Assembly (NCBI GenBank): GCA_017591395.1
Contig: WEDG01002106.1
Coordinates: 158,208-222,207 of the forward strand
Direction of reading: 5' to 3'
Length of the DNA: 64,000 nucleotides
Origin: Schistocephalus solidus
Lineage: Eukaryota > Platyhelminthes > Cestoda > Diphyllobothriidea > Diphyllobothriidae
The notes beneath the pieces were generated by a model, which worked only from the letters and a program-made list of their open reading frames with translations, searched no databases and was not told the origin of the DNA. Below are positions 36,701 to 48,700 of the stretch, in pieces (position 1 is the stretch's first letter; every line of letters starts with the position of its first letter). The position numbers and the translations under genes were made by a program.

Positions 36701-39700
36701 ACGCAAGCATTGAAGTCGCCAAGGCACCCATTATAGTAGGAGGGTAACTCGGGTTAGCCTGCGCCGCCTACGGGATTTCTGTCACGCCAACCGTAGTACT
36801 TTTGAGATGGATGAGCGAGTTGGGAAGTTCAGAAATCTGACATACCGGGTATGGAGATCCACACAACACCAGAGATCCTCGCCTGGTTTAGCTCGCCGGT
36901 CGTGGCGATTGCCCGGGGTGTGGCCACTGGGCAGTGCCCAGCTTCGAGGAGCCACAGGTGAGAGTTGGGTACCAGTTAGAGGCGGCCAGAGGAGCATTCA
37001 CCACCTACAAAATGCTACGTGCGTGCGGCCACCCCTAACTAGTCTTATTGCACCCCACAGATGCTTGTGCAACCACCTAATATACATAATCGGTATAATT
37101 TGGGAACGGTGGAAATGGGCTATGGCAGCTCAAAGGACGAAATGAGTGGTAACACGTCGGCAACGAAAGGAAATGTGTATGCCCACCATTATCATGTAAG
37201 TGAGCTGGAGTTTTTGCCCTGAATTAGACTGGATGACACGCCTACTTATCTACGCCTACTTACATGTCAACCGAACTCTAATCCTAGTGCCAAGTCTAAC
37301 CGTATCTATTACGTTCGTTAAGGCTATCATTCGGTGCCTAGATCTTAACTGTTATAATCCGCATCTATTACTCATTTTCCAAAATGGCAAACAGGTCTTT
37401 AAGGCACTATACGTAGACACTGCCGACAAGGTTCATTTCCACATTTCAAGTGATAAAACGCTTGACCTAAACTGACTAACTGGCTTGGATTCAAATCGTA
37501 TTCGCTAGCGCATTCTTGGTTTAAAACTGAATGGTAACGAGTTTATAAACCAAGAATGCTAATCGAAGCGAAGAGGTGCTTTCCAGGAAGTAGTCTTGAA
37601 CGCATGACTGTCTCTGAAGATTGGCTCGAGAGAAAATCTGAAACGTCAGGCTGATAAAGCTCGTGCTCCAGTATTCGGTTCTCCACTTACGCGAAATCAA
37701 GAATGGTCTTTGAGGTCTACCTAGTCACTGTCAGCAACACTTATGCTCAATAATCGCTGGGCAGCATGCAATCGACTGCGTGAACGGTAACTTCCAGGCT
37801 CTCAGGCACAACGAAGACGTCCGTTTTTTCCTACAATCCATATTAATCTATCCAGACCACTGCGTTCAGTCAACGCATGCAAGGTCCATGCTTCTTCATC
37901 CTTCATCGCGTAATCTAAATCGATCGAAATTTATGTGCGCCATAAATTCCCCAATTACACCTTGGCACTCGTAAACGACGCGGTCCATAATTGTCCCACG
38001 AGATGGATCCTGCGATGGCTTGCAAGTGAATTTGTTTTAAGGGATGAGCATCTCCTTTACTGCAGCGACAAATTCGAGACGACCGGAGATTTGCATGGAC
38101 TGCCAACCTAAGAAGCTGCCCTACGTGATTTCATCGCCAACTCTGCATTCATTCAAAAGGTCTCCAACCTTTCAAGTAAGACTGTTATAATAGCGATTTC
38201 AGGAAGGACCTATTTTGGTCTTCTGCGCTGTCCTGGGTAGAACCGAACAGTCAAACCCTAAACGGGTCGCGTGGTAGATGCGTTGGCCCAAACCGGGAGC
38301 CAAATCAGGGTGCGGCAGGCGTTCTGTGGGTTGAGCTTCCATTAAAAATGCCGAACATGGGGGGGAGGCATACCCAACTTGGGCACGCTTAGGTGCCGAC
38401 TCTGTGGGATGTTATTCATCTGCGCCCGACCCCAGCTCCGGTTTTCTTGACAATGTCTTGATATGGGGCACTGATGGGAAAGGTAAGAGAGAGTGGGTTA
38501 GATGCTGTTTAAGTCTACTATCACCTAAAACTAATTCACGTGCAAGTCACCATCCCTGCACCAGACTTACATAGAGCATATGGTGGACATCGTCAGATTA
38601 CGATGGTATAACTGACAAATTTTAATAAATTATCCCGTCAGTTGGAAACTTTTCAAGCCTACACTGCTTAACGCATCACGACAGCTTAGTAAAATATTGG
38701 TTGTTCCTCATGAGGAGCTAAGTGCTAGATCCGAGCTGGATCGACTTAACCCTCCCTGGCCCCTCTCCAATGTCTCATTCGGGTCTAGCCGATCGGAGTA
38801 AGATGGTGCGCAGTCACTGACGTGACACGAAGTTGCAGTCTAACATATGCTTCATAGAAAAATCGCCCACGCTTCCCTGACAGCGCCATCCATGACCGGT
38901 TACGTATCCTCCTTAGACAAACCAGGGCAGTTCTGACCTTTTTCCCATCGTTTAACAATGGCTTTCTGTGGGTTTAGACAATCCTATTCAAGTACAGGCT
39001 ACGTCTTCGATGTACTATCAGAGATATTCCAAAAACTCCTAACTTTTCTGATTAATATTCAACTGTCACCCTCCAGCAGACGACATGATTAGGAAAAGTG
39101 ATGACTGCTATCTAATGGTTAAGGGGAACTGTGATGAATATTCCTAGACTACAATACGGTGAGATTAAGAGCAGTTATAACTTATGTTAACTAGGGGTGT
39201 AGTTGTCAGGACTGGATGCAGTGGAAAAGCAGACAGGAAGGTGTCAGGGTTGGTTGTTATTGAGGTGGGAAAATGGAGTATATACAGCAAAAAGAATTTT
39301 GAAAAGTTCCAGTTACATTTTTCATGCTAGAGGACCGAGGAAACATTCTTGTGCAGCTAGTGTTCAGGTTTCAGTTAAAACCTCTTGAAAAGGTTAAGAG
39401 AACATCCTACTGCTGGTGAATTAGTTATTTGGCTCTTGCAATAAATCCCCGTATTATATATTTCTCGTTGCTATGTGAAAACGCACAATGCCTCTAGACC
39501 GGGAGTTCAAGGCAAAAACCGAGGATTTTCATTTCAATCTAACGTATGGATAGATCGACAAAAATCCTTTTCAGATGGCTTTGGGTGTTCCTAATTATAA
39601 CCACGTGCCTGATTTAGTGATTAAATTTATCTGAAGTCATATCATGTCTGCTCAGCAGGATAGTAGCATACGACTGACGAGTCGACAACCGCAGCTGTGT

Positions 39701-42700
39701 CAGAAATGAACATTATGACTTCCATAGTCTTTGTCGATTATATTGCTCGAGTGATGACTACTGAGAATTAGATTAATGGCAATAAACAAACTGGTGTATA
39801 GTTGAAGGGTTTTCTGCACAAACTGCTATATGAGCTGCACTGTCAGCCACCGGAAACGTAACGTTAAGACGCTCAGTGTTTTAGTTGGGCTTTGTGTAAA
39901 GACTAGGCGTTCCAGTAACACATTGTGTCGATCCGATACAAGAATGTGAGGGAATTGCTTCACCCTAGTGGGAAACTCGCAGCTTGTAGCGGCACTCAAA
40001 ACTACTTTCCGTTTGCTGTTGAATCGGACGTTATTATAACAGACTTAGAAGATGATGATGAAAAAGAAGAAGAAGAAGAAGACAAAGAAGAGGAAGAGGC
40101 CATCACTGAAACATGGTGTTTATTGGCTTGACGTTTCGGATTCTCTCTCGAACCCATCATCAGAGACAATTGCAGAAAAGACGGAACAAACATCAGAGTG
40201 AGACAGAAAAGGAGAGAACAAACAAGATTCGACAGCCATCAAACATACTGTTAGTGGGTGTCAGGGGAATGGTGCTCGATAGTTCGTCCGTAAATTTTTA
40301 CGAGGTCCGCCGTACGCTCCACAGCATGGTGGTGCAGGTACGGTGACTTGCGTATGATTTAGTTTAAAGTGATAGTAAACTTGCGCTGCATCTACCGCAC
40401 TCTCTCTCTCCCCCTCCTTTGCCCGGTGTCAAGACAGAGTCAAGAAGGCCGTAGATGGGAGAAGGCGCAAGTCGCTGGCGCGGCCGGTGCCCCTAGGCCG
40501 TAGCCGCCCCCTAAACGTGCCACCACAACTCCCAAACTTTCGGCATTTTTATGATAGTGCAACCCGAATAACGCCTACCGTGCCCTGATGTGGCCCCCAT
40601 GTTGGTCCAACGCATCTACTATGTGGCCTTTTTAGGGGAAAAGTTATCACACTGGGCAACACCTAGATCATGAAAGAGATTTGAAATTTTGCAATGCTCA
40701 CCGAAACCTTATTCTCTGGTTTACTGCAAAAATCAATGAAAATTGAGCTGGGGCATTGAGGCTAAAACGAAATAACGTATGCTTCGTGTAAATTTTCAAT
40801 TTGGATACACCCGGGGCAGAAATGAGCTGTGCCAAAAGGACCAACATTAAAGGGATCGCAAATTCATTGAGAACTCTTGCCAGTTTTTGGTGTACGTTGT
40901 TTTCTCGAACTGCGATTTTTGGAGGACGCAAAGTGCTATGTCAATATTGCTTCAGCCTGGGCTTCGAGGTACTGCCTTAATTTTTGCCAGTTAGGATCAG
41001 TTTGTAGTATAAAAGTTTTTTCTGCTGCAGACCATTGTGAGGTTTTTACTCTGCGCCGGTTCAAACTCACCTCCATGCCACCGACTCTTGGGATTATCTA
41101 TGGAGGTTTCCGTTTGTTCGCCTGTTTCGGTTAAGAATTTTCGGGAAACTTACCACATGATACGCCTTGTTACGGCCTAAACACTTCATGAAGTCTAAGC
41201 GGAAAATAGTGTCAGATTCTTTGGAGGTTTAGTTGCGGAGAAAATGTGCCAACCTTTTACAAATACAAAAATGGAATGAATTCCGCTTACTTCCTGTTGA
41301 AAAGTTTGAGGAGCTCCGCTAGACTGCTAAGGCCCTTGGTTACTTTTGTTATGCACATGTAAAAGCAGTTTAGAAACGTTTGCAGTGCATACGTAAGTTA
41401 AAGGCTCAATCCAATGATTGGACTAAATGGTGATTTTTTACACTACTTTATAAACCATAAATGGCCTATCTAGTGACTCTTGCATTTTTCGGCAGTGCTT
41501 CGTGATTTTCATCTCTTACTTTAGCTGACTTTTCCTTAATTTTCAGATATACATGACACCTACTTGAAACCATATAAGCAGATTTATGAGCCAAAAAGTC
41601 ATATAAAATGCGAGAATATGAAGATATACAGAAACCGCACAACGCGCGTGATCCTGCTGCCCCTTCCCGTTAGCACCAGAGTTCCGATCGCAAGTGACGA
41701 CACGGGGATTTCCACGGACTTCAAGGGAGCATTCGGTTCCAAACTTACTGTGCTTAAAGATGGACAGCTGACCAATGAGGGATTTTTCCTTGCTCTCTGT
41801 GAGATACAAGATGGTGGAAAACTGTACCACACAACACCCATATTTTTGAGTAAGTTGAAGCTTTGAGTGCTGTTAAAACGCATGGGACCCAGTTTCGGGA
41901 GGATACTTACTGAGGTTATTTAATATACACCACAATCGTCACGAGTCTAGTGTTTTGTCCTCTTCATGATGTTTTCTGTAGTCCTGATTGGCTATAAATG
42001 ACTGATTCAGAGGCATATTAGCAGCTCTTTTTCCTTTTGGTAGAATATTTCCACCATGGACCCTTACATTTGTACATAAGGCGCTTTCCTTAACGCCGCC
42101 CCCTCCTACATTAAAAAATTTTCACATACCCGCATATCAAGGAAACTGCTAAAAGCCACGTAAACTTAATTCATGCCAGTTTCATTCAGGATGCAGGAAA
42201 CCCTCTCATTTAAAGTTATGAATTTTCAAATCTAAAGTATCGCATAACACCTCGTTGATGGCTGACAGTTATACTATTTTTTATGTAATTGGGAGATTTG
42301 GAACCTTTCCATCCATCGGTCAATTATCAACTTTTGACAAACGAGTATTCCCTTATTTTTTTCCTATCAGCTACAACAAGGCACAGAGGTTTAATATGCA
42401 TAAGCATGTCCTTGAGTTATTTATATTGATGAGCACAAAAGGCCACATTAAGTTTGTTGTAGACAATTCCCACTTAAGCTAATATATTTGCACGATCTCT
42501 AGCATTTATACATTGTTCACACATGTGGAAAGGCATAAATTAGTCATTCTTAGCAGCCCGTACTATGAACAATTCATAGGTTGACTGCTGCTCAAAATCA
42601 TGTGTGAAACGGTTTGTTACGTAATTAAGAGAATCTGTTCACCTTAAGCAGAACATGCTAATTTTAGGTAGGCAGCATACCTTGCCGGTCTTTAGGTAAA

Positions 42701-45700
42701 ACCCCTAGTTACAGGCCACTTGGCCATGTGTTCATAAGTTCTCGAGTAAAGGAGTAGGCCTTGATTGGTTCCGAAAACTATTAGATTGACAATTAAGGCT
42801 TTTCTTTGAAGGTCTCCTGCGTTCATAAACGCGTCCGGCTTTTTTAAAAGAACCCACCCAATGTCACGTGAAAGCCAATGCAAGACATTTTATATAAGCT
42901 CCTAATAATTGGCTTATGTTTGTTTTAGAACTCAATCAAATAATTTACTCTTTAACTGGCCTGCTACTAGTGGCAGTGAAAGTCTTTGGGATTTCCTAAA
43001 GGATTTGTAAAGAATACAAATAAAACAACCTCACGAACCATAAATAATTTAGCGAAATCCCAAGGGACTGGTCTTTCATTAAAAGGCGAATACATGGCAT
43101 TTTACTGGTGCTATTCACGGACCTAAACAGGCCCACTAGTTTACTTTGTATTTCAATTCTGGGACGTAGTCCTGGCAGCCATTCGGATAATGTTGCAGTT
43201 TAGACCGTGGCAAGGCATTTTCAAATTAGACAACTGTATTTCTAAGCTGGCGCTTTCTCGAATCTAAATATGTCAAGCATGTCTTCTTGGATATATCTTT
43301 ATTTGCAATTCATGTATTAACTGAAAACTATCTGTGAGACAAATTAAATTTTGATTTAAATCAAAAACACCCCTATAGACGTTTGGAAGAACAGCCCAGC
43401 CAGAGTGGAGGTTATATATCCCAGAAGAGCGCCAATTGCTCAAACAACTTTCCTCCCCCAGGGTTCGTTGCTGAAGTGCGCGTCCAAATTTCCCCATAGT
43501 CGGCCATGGACTCGTCTTGCGGGCAGCAATTATAAGTGCCAAATGAATGCTGTTGGAGAATTCTTGATGATTCCAAGGATGGATGAAAATTGCTTAGTCG
43601 TCTACGCTTGCTCTGCTTTTGCGGGAGAAAACAAGAACACAATAACCAGCATCCGCCTAACAATCGAGATCATTGGTATGCATCATTACCCATTTCTGGT
43701 ATCCGCGCTTGGTTATTTCAGAATTATAGGACCTATTTCGCTCTACTATCTCTCTTTCCCTCTCTCCATCTCTATCTCTCTCCATCCCTCTCTATTGCTC
43801 CCATCTTTAAAATAAGATCAATCAGGCGGATTTGCAGACAGCACCGCCACAAAATCGTACGAACGTCGAGGATGTGGGTTTTGGATGCCAACCTAGCGCA
43901 TTGATCAGAGAGCTGAACCCCTCGTTGCTGTGTCACGCAGCAGCAAAAACTTCGGCGAACCACGTGTCTGGGCTTTTAGCTAGTACCTATGTCGGAGGAA
44001 CGGTATAATTTCTTTGCCATATAAGGTTCATACTACTTGTAGTACTACTTGTTTGTAGAATGGGCATTACGTGGTTATTCTACAATGGTTGATTGTCTTC
44101 GACCCAAATGTTCATTGAAATTTCGGGTCTGACCCTAAAAAGTCATGTCCGAATCATCTGACTCCATGTCCTGCACTTTATAATTTCAGAAATTATTTCC
44201 CCGATATATATGGCATGGCAGTTCGACCGTCAATTTCGACGACGTCCACCGTATGCTCCACACAAGGTGGTTTAGGGATGGTGACTTGCGCGTGAATTAG
44301 TTTTAGGTGATAGTAGCCTTGCGCTGCAACTACCGCACTCTCTCCTCCTTCCCCACCTGAGCCCGGTGTCAAGACAGAGTCAAGAAGACCAGAGATGGGA
44401 GAGAGCGCAGGTGGCTGGCACGGCCGGAGCCGCCCCTGGGCGTGCCATCACACATGGCTCGGATCCCACGGAGTGGGAGAGCCATAAAGGCCACATTAAG
44501 AAGGAGCCATTGCAACCTGACTTTCAGTCCGCCAGTCAGCCACTCCACACAAAACACACATTGGGCTGACCACGCGGTCCGAGTTATCCCGTCAGTTGGT
44601 AACCTTCCAAGCCACGGCTTTTAGCGCACCGTGATAGTTTCAAGCGCGTCAGATTGTTTATAGGGAGGAAAATACGCTGAGCTCTCGCCCTCACACTCTC
44701 CCCAACCCCCACAATCAGACCACTGTCCGAGCCGGTCAGTTGGTTGATGCGGAAGCGGGCGCAGCTGCTGCTGACCTCGTCTACGTGTACTACGTACACG
44801 ACCTGGACCCCCAAACACAAGCACCAGGATTTCACACAACAGGGGGTTGAACGGCTTACATCTCACATGTGTGAGATAGCCAGAGGTCACGTTAAGAAGG
44901 AGCCATCGCAGCCTGACTCTCAGACCACCAGTCAGCCTCTCCAAAAAACACACATTGGACTAACTGCGAGGTCTGAGTGTAATTGTCAGTTAGCAACCTT
45001 CCAACCGTGGTGGTTAACATTACCGCACACTCTTCTCCCCCACCTGAGCCCGGTCTCACGACACAGGCAAGAAGACCGGAGATGAGAGAGGTCGCAAGTG
45101 GCTGGCGCGGCCGGAGCCGCCCCTGGGCGTACCACCACACCTGGCTCGGATCCCACAGAGTGGGAGTGCCATAAAGACCACATTAAGAAGGAGCCATTGC
45201 AGCCTGACTCTCAGTCCACCAGTCAGCCTCTCCACGTAAAACACACATTTGACTGACCACGCGGTCCGAGTTATCCCGTCAGTTGGCAACCTTCCAAGCC
45301 ACGGCTTTTAGCGCACCGTGATAGTTTTAAGCACTTCATATTGTTTCTAGTGAGGAACATGCGCTGAGCTGTCGACCTCACTCTCTCCCCAACCCTTACC
45401 ATCAGACACTGTCCGAGCCAGTCAGTTGCCTGATGTGGGAGTGGGCGCATTGGCTGACGGATCGGCGTACCCATCTTTGCGCGCCACAGCACGACCTGGC
45501 CCCCATAACGCACACACCAGGATTCACAAACTCAGGGGATATGGAGCAGCCATCGCCGTTTGACTCCCAGTCAACTGGTCAGCCACTCGACACACACAGC
45601 ACATACACTGAGCCAACGGCGTGGTCTGGTGGAAGCGTCAGATTGGCAGACTTCCCAGCCACGGTTTCTAGGAAACCGTGATATACTCTGGTAAATGGTG

Positions 45701-48700
45701 ATTGTGAGGGTGTTCTCGATGTATTGGTGTAGGTAGTGTACGCTGATGTAGCTTAGCCTCCGGTGGTTTACCGGAGGTTGTCGTGGAGGTGCATGTGTCC
45801 TTATAGGCCCATGCGGTGTGTAAATGTGCGGGAGCAGTACAGGCAGTGAAGGCGGGCGCGTCGACTGTATGTCGGAGCCCCAGGCACTGGTTCACCAGCC
45901 TCCGTGCGATGGATTCGCAGGTGACCGACCAGGCCGATGCGTGAGTTGAAGTTGCGGGCGCAGTGGGCAGGAGAAATCGGTAGAGGCTGGAGGTATGTCA
46001 TTCATGGTAGTGGGGGTGGCAGGGGCGCTAAGAATGGCAGGAGCGGAGGGTGTGCATGGTGTATCGGTGTTGTCGGCATCGCGGTGAATTCCACTGTTCT
46101 TGTTGCGCATGCGACCGAATAGGTCCATGCGATGAGTGAATGCGCGAGGACAGTGAGGGCAGTGGAGGCGACGATCTCTGCTGTGTGATGGTACTCCAGG
46201 CAGTGACTCACCGGTCTCTGTACGATGTATTTGCAAGTGACTGACCGGGCCGATGCGTGAGATGAATAGGCGGTCGCATTGAGTACAGCTTAGGAGAAAT
46301 TCCCCATCGCTGATGGTTGTAGTGGTGGTAGTGAAGGCGAAGGCGGTGGTGGGGGTAACAGGCGATGAGTATATGGATGTGGTCTCTATGATGGTGGGAG
46401 TAATGGAATTGATGCCAGGAGTGAGGGTGGGGGAGTCAAAAGGAGGGTTGGCAGAATTTGACGTAGAAATTGGAATTGATGGATTGTTGGTTCGTTGCGT
46501 CCGAAGATGTCCAACCAGGCTGATTCGCGCGCGGAAGATGCGTTGACAGCGCGGGCATGTTGGCAGGGTCTGGGCATTGCCGGTGATGATTCGGGGCACT
46601 GGTGACTTTCGTGCCGCTCTTTTGGCCTTGGCGGCGACGATCCGGTTGGCCTCATAGATTGCTGAACCAGTCTTCACTGATCTTCTCCATGCCGGTCTAT
46701 CCTGGGCGAGGTCCTCCCAGGTCGCCGAGTTTATTTGCAGTTGCTTCAGCGATTTCTTCAAAGTGTCCTTGTAGCGTCGTTTTTGACCTCCTTGCCGGCG
46801 AGAACCCGTAGCGACATCTCCGTAGAAAAGTCGTTTGGGTAGTCGCTCGTCGTCCATTCTTACCAGGTGGCCGCTCCATCGCAGTTGCACTTGCCTCACC
46901 ATGGCATGGATGCTGAGGATTCAGGTCCGCTCCAGGACTTCCTTGTCCGGGATCCTGTCTTGCCATCTCAGCTTCAGTATTCTGCGGAGGCAGCTGAGAT
47001 GAAAGTAATTCAGCTTCCTGGCTTGGTTCGAGTAGATGGTCCAGGTTTCCGCTCCGTAAAAGAGTGTCGTCAAGACGACGGCCTTGTACATCTTCAGTTT
47101 GGTGTTCAGGTGAATACCGTGGCGATTCCACACGAGGCCTGCAGCCGGCCGAAGGCCTGACTAGCTTAGGAGATCCATTGGGCAACCTCGTCATCGATTC
47201 TCGTGTTGCGCGACATCGTGCTTCCTAGATAAGCGAAGGTTTCCACGTTTTGAGTTGAGCACCGTTGACATTGATTCGAGGAGCATTGTATTCCGTGCTG
47301 GGTGGCGGCTGGTGCATGACAACCGTTTTGGCTGTACTGATTGTTAATCCAAAATCGGCGCAGCCTTCGGCGAAGAGTTCCATACTCCTTTGCATGTCCT
47401 CCTCCGCCACGAAGTTAAGGGCGCAGTCGTCTGCGAAGAGCAAGTCATGGAATGTAGTCATAGACACGCGCGTTGAAGCCTACATCCGCCGACAGTTGAG
47501 AAGGTGCCCGTCAGTTCTGTAGGCGATGCGGATACCAGGCTGCTCATCACGGTAGGCGTCTATCAGCATAGCCGAGAACATGAGACGGAAGAGGGTGGGG
47601 GCCAGTACGCAGCCCTGCTTCACTCCGTTGGTCACTGCGAATGCTTCGGATACCGCCCCGTTGTCAGTGACGCGCGCCGTCATCCCGTTATGAAGCTGAC
47701 ACACCATGTGCGTAGACCGCTCAGGACAACCAAATTTCTGCATGACTTTCCACAGTCCGTCAAGATTCACCGTGTCAAAGGCTTTCGTTAGAGCCATGAA
47801 GGTAGTGTATAGGTGAGTTCGCATCTTCTGACACTTCTTGTAGCTGGCGGGCGGCAAATATCATATCGGTTGTTCCGCGGTGTCGGCGGAAGCCACATTG
47901 GCTTTCCGGGACACCAGGACTGGTTTGACGACAATGACGCCGACATCAGCAACTTACTCGCGGAGAAGAATGGACTACACAAAGCCTACATGGACCTTCG
48001 AACTGACGCCACCAAAGCAGCCTTTTTCAGGTGCCGCCGCCTTGTACAACAATGGCTGCGGGAGATGCAGGATGCCTGGATGATCCGAAAGGCTGAGGAA
48101 ATCCAGGGGTATTCGGACCGCAACGAAATGAAAAACTTTTTCAAAGCCATCAAGGCCATCTACGGCCCGTGTATCAAGGGGTCCGCACCGCTGCTCAGCT
48201 CTGACGGCACAACACTGCTGACAGAGAAAACGCAAATTCTAAAGCGCTGGGCCGAGCACTTCAGAAATGTCCTTAATTTCTCATCAGCCATCTCTGATGC
48301 TGCCATTGACCGGCTCCCTCAAGTGGACACGAACAATGACCTGGATCTGCCGCCTTCCCTACCAGAAACCATCCGAGCCGTGCAGCAGATTTCCAGCGGT
48401 AAAGCACCGGGATCCGACGCAATCCCGCCGGAAGTCTACAAGCACGGTGGGCTGCGGCTGATGGCAGAACTCACAAAATTCTTCCAGAAGATGTTGCGCC
48501 AAGGACAAGTTCCTCAGGATTTCGAAGACGCGACCATCGTCCATCTCTATAAATGGAAGGGGAACCAGCAACTCTGTGATAATCACAGAGGCATCTCGTT
48601 GCTCAACATCGCCGGGAAGATCTTCGCCCGTATCCTTCTCCATCGTCTTAACGGTCACCTAGAGCAGGGCCTGCTCCCGATATATATATACCTCCCGAGC

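Noticed and set aside
39209..39388. Frame [18 protein letters not shown] ... [10 protein letters not shown] as an extra Ig module
   Set aside because: The first Cys is only 12 residues into the frame, there is no phase-1 donor of quality, and the resemblance is superficial. Kept only as a weak possibility.
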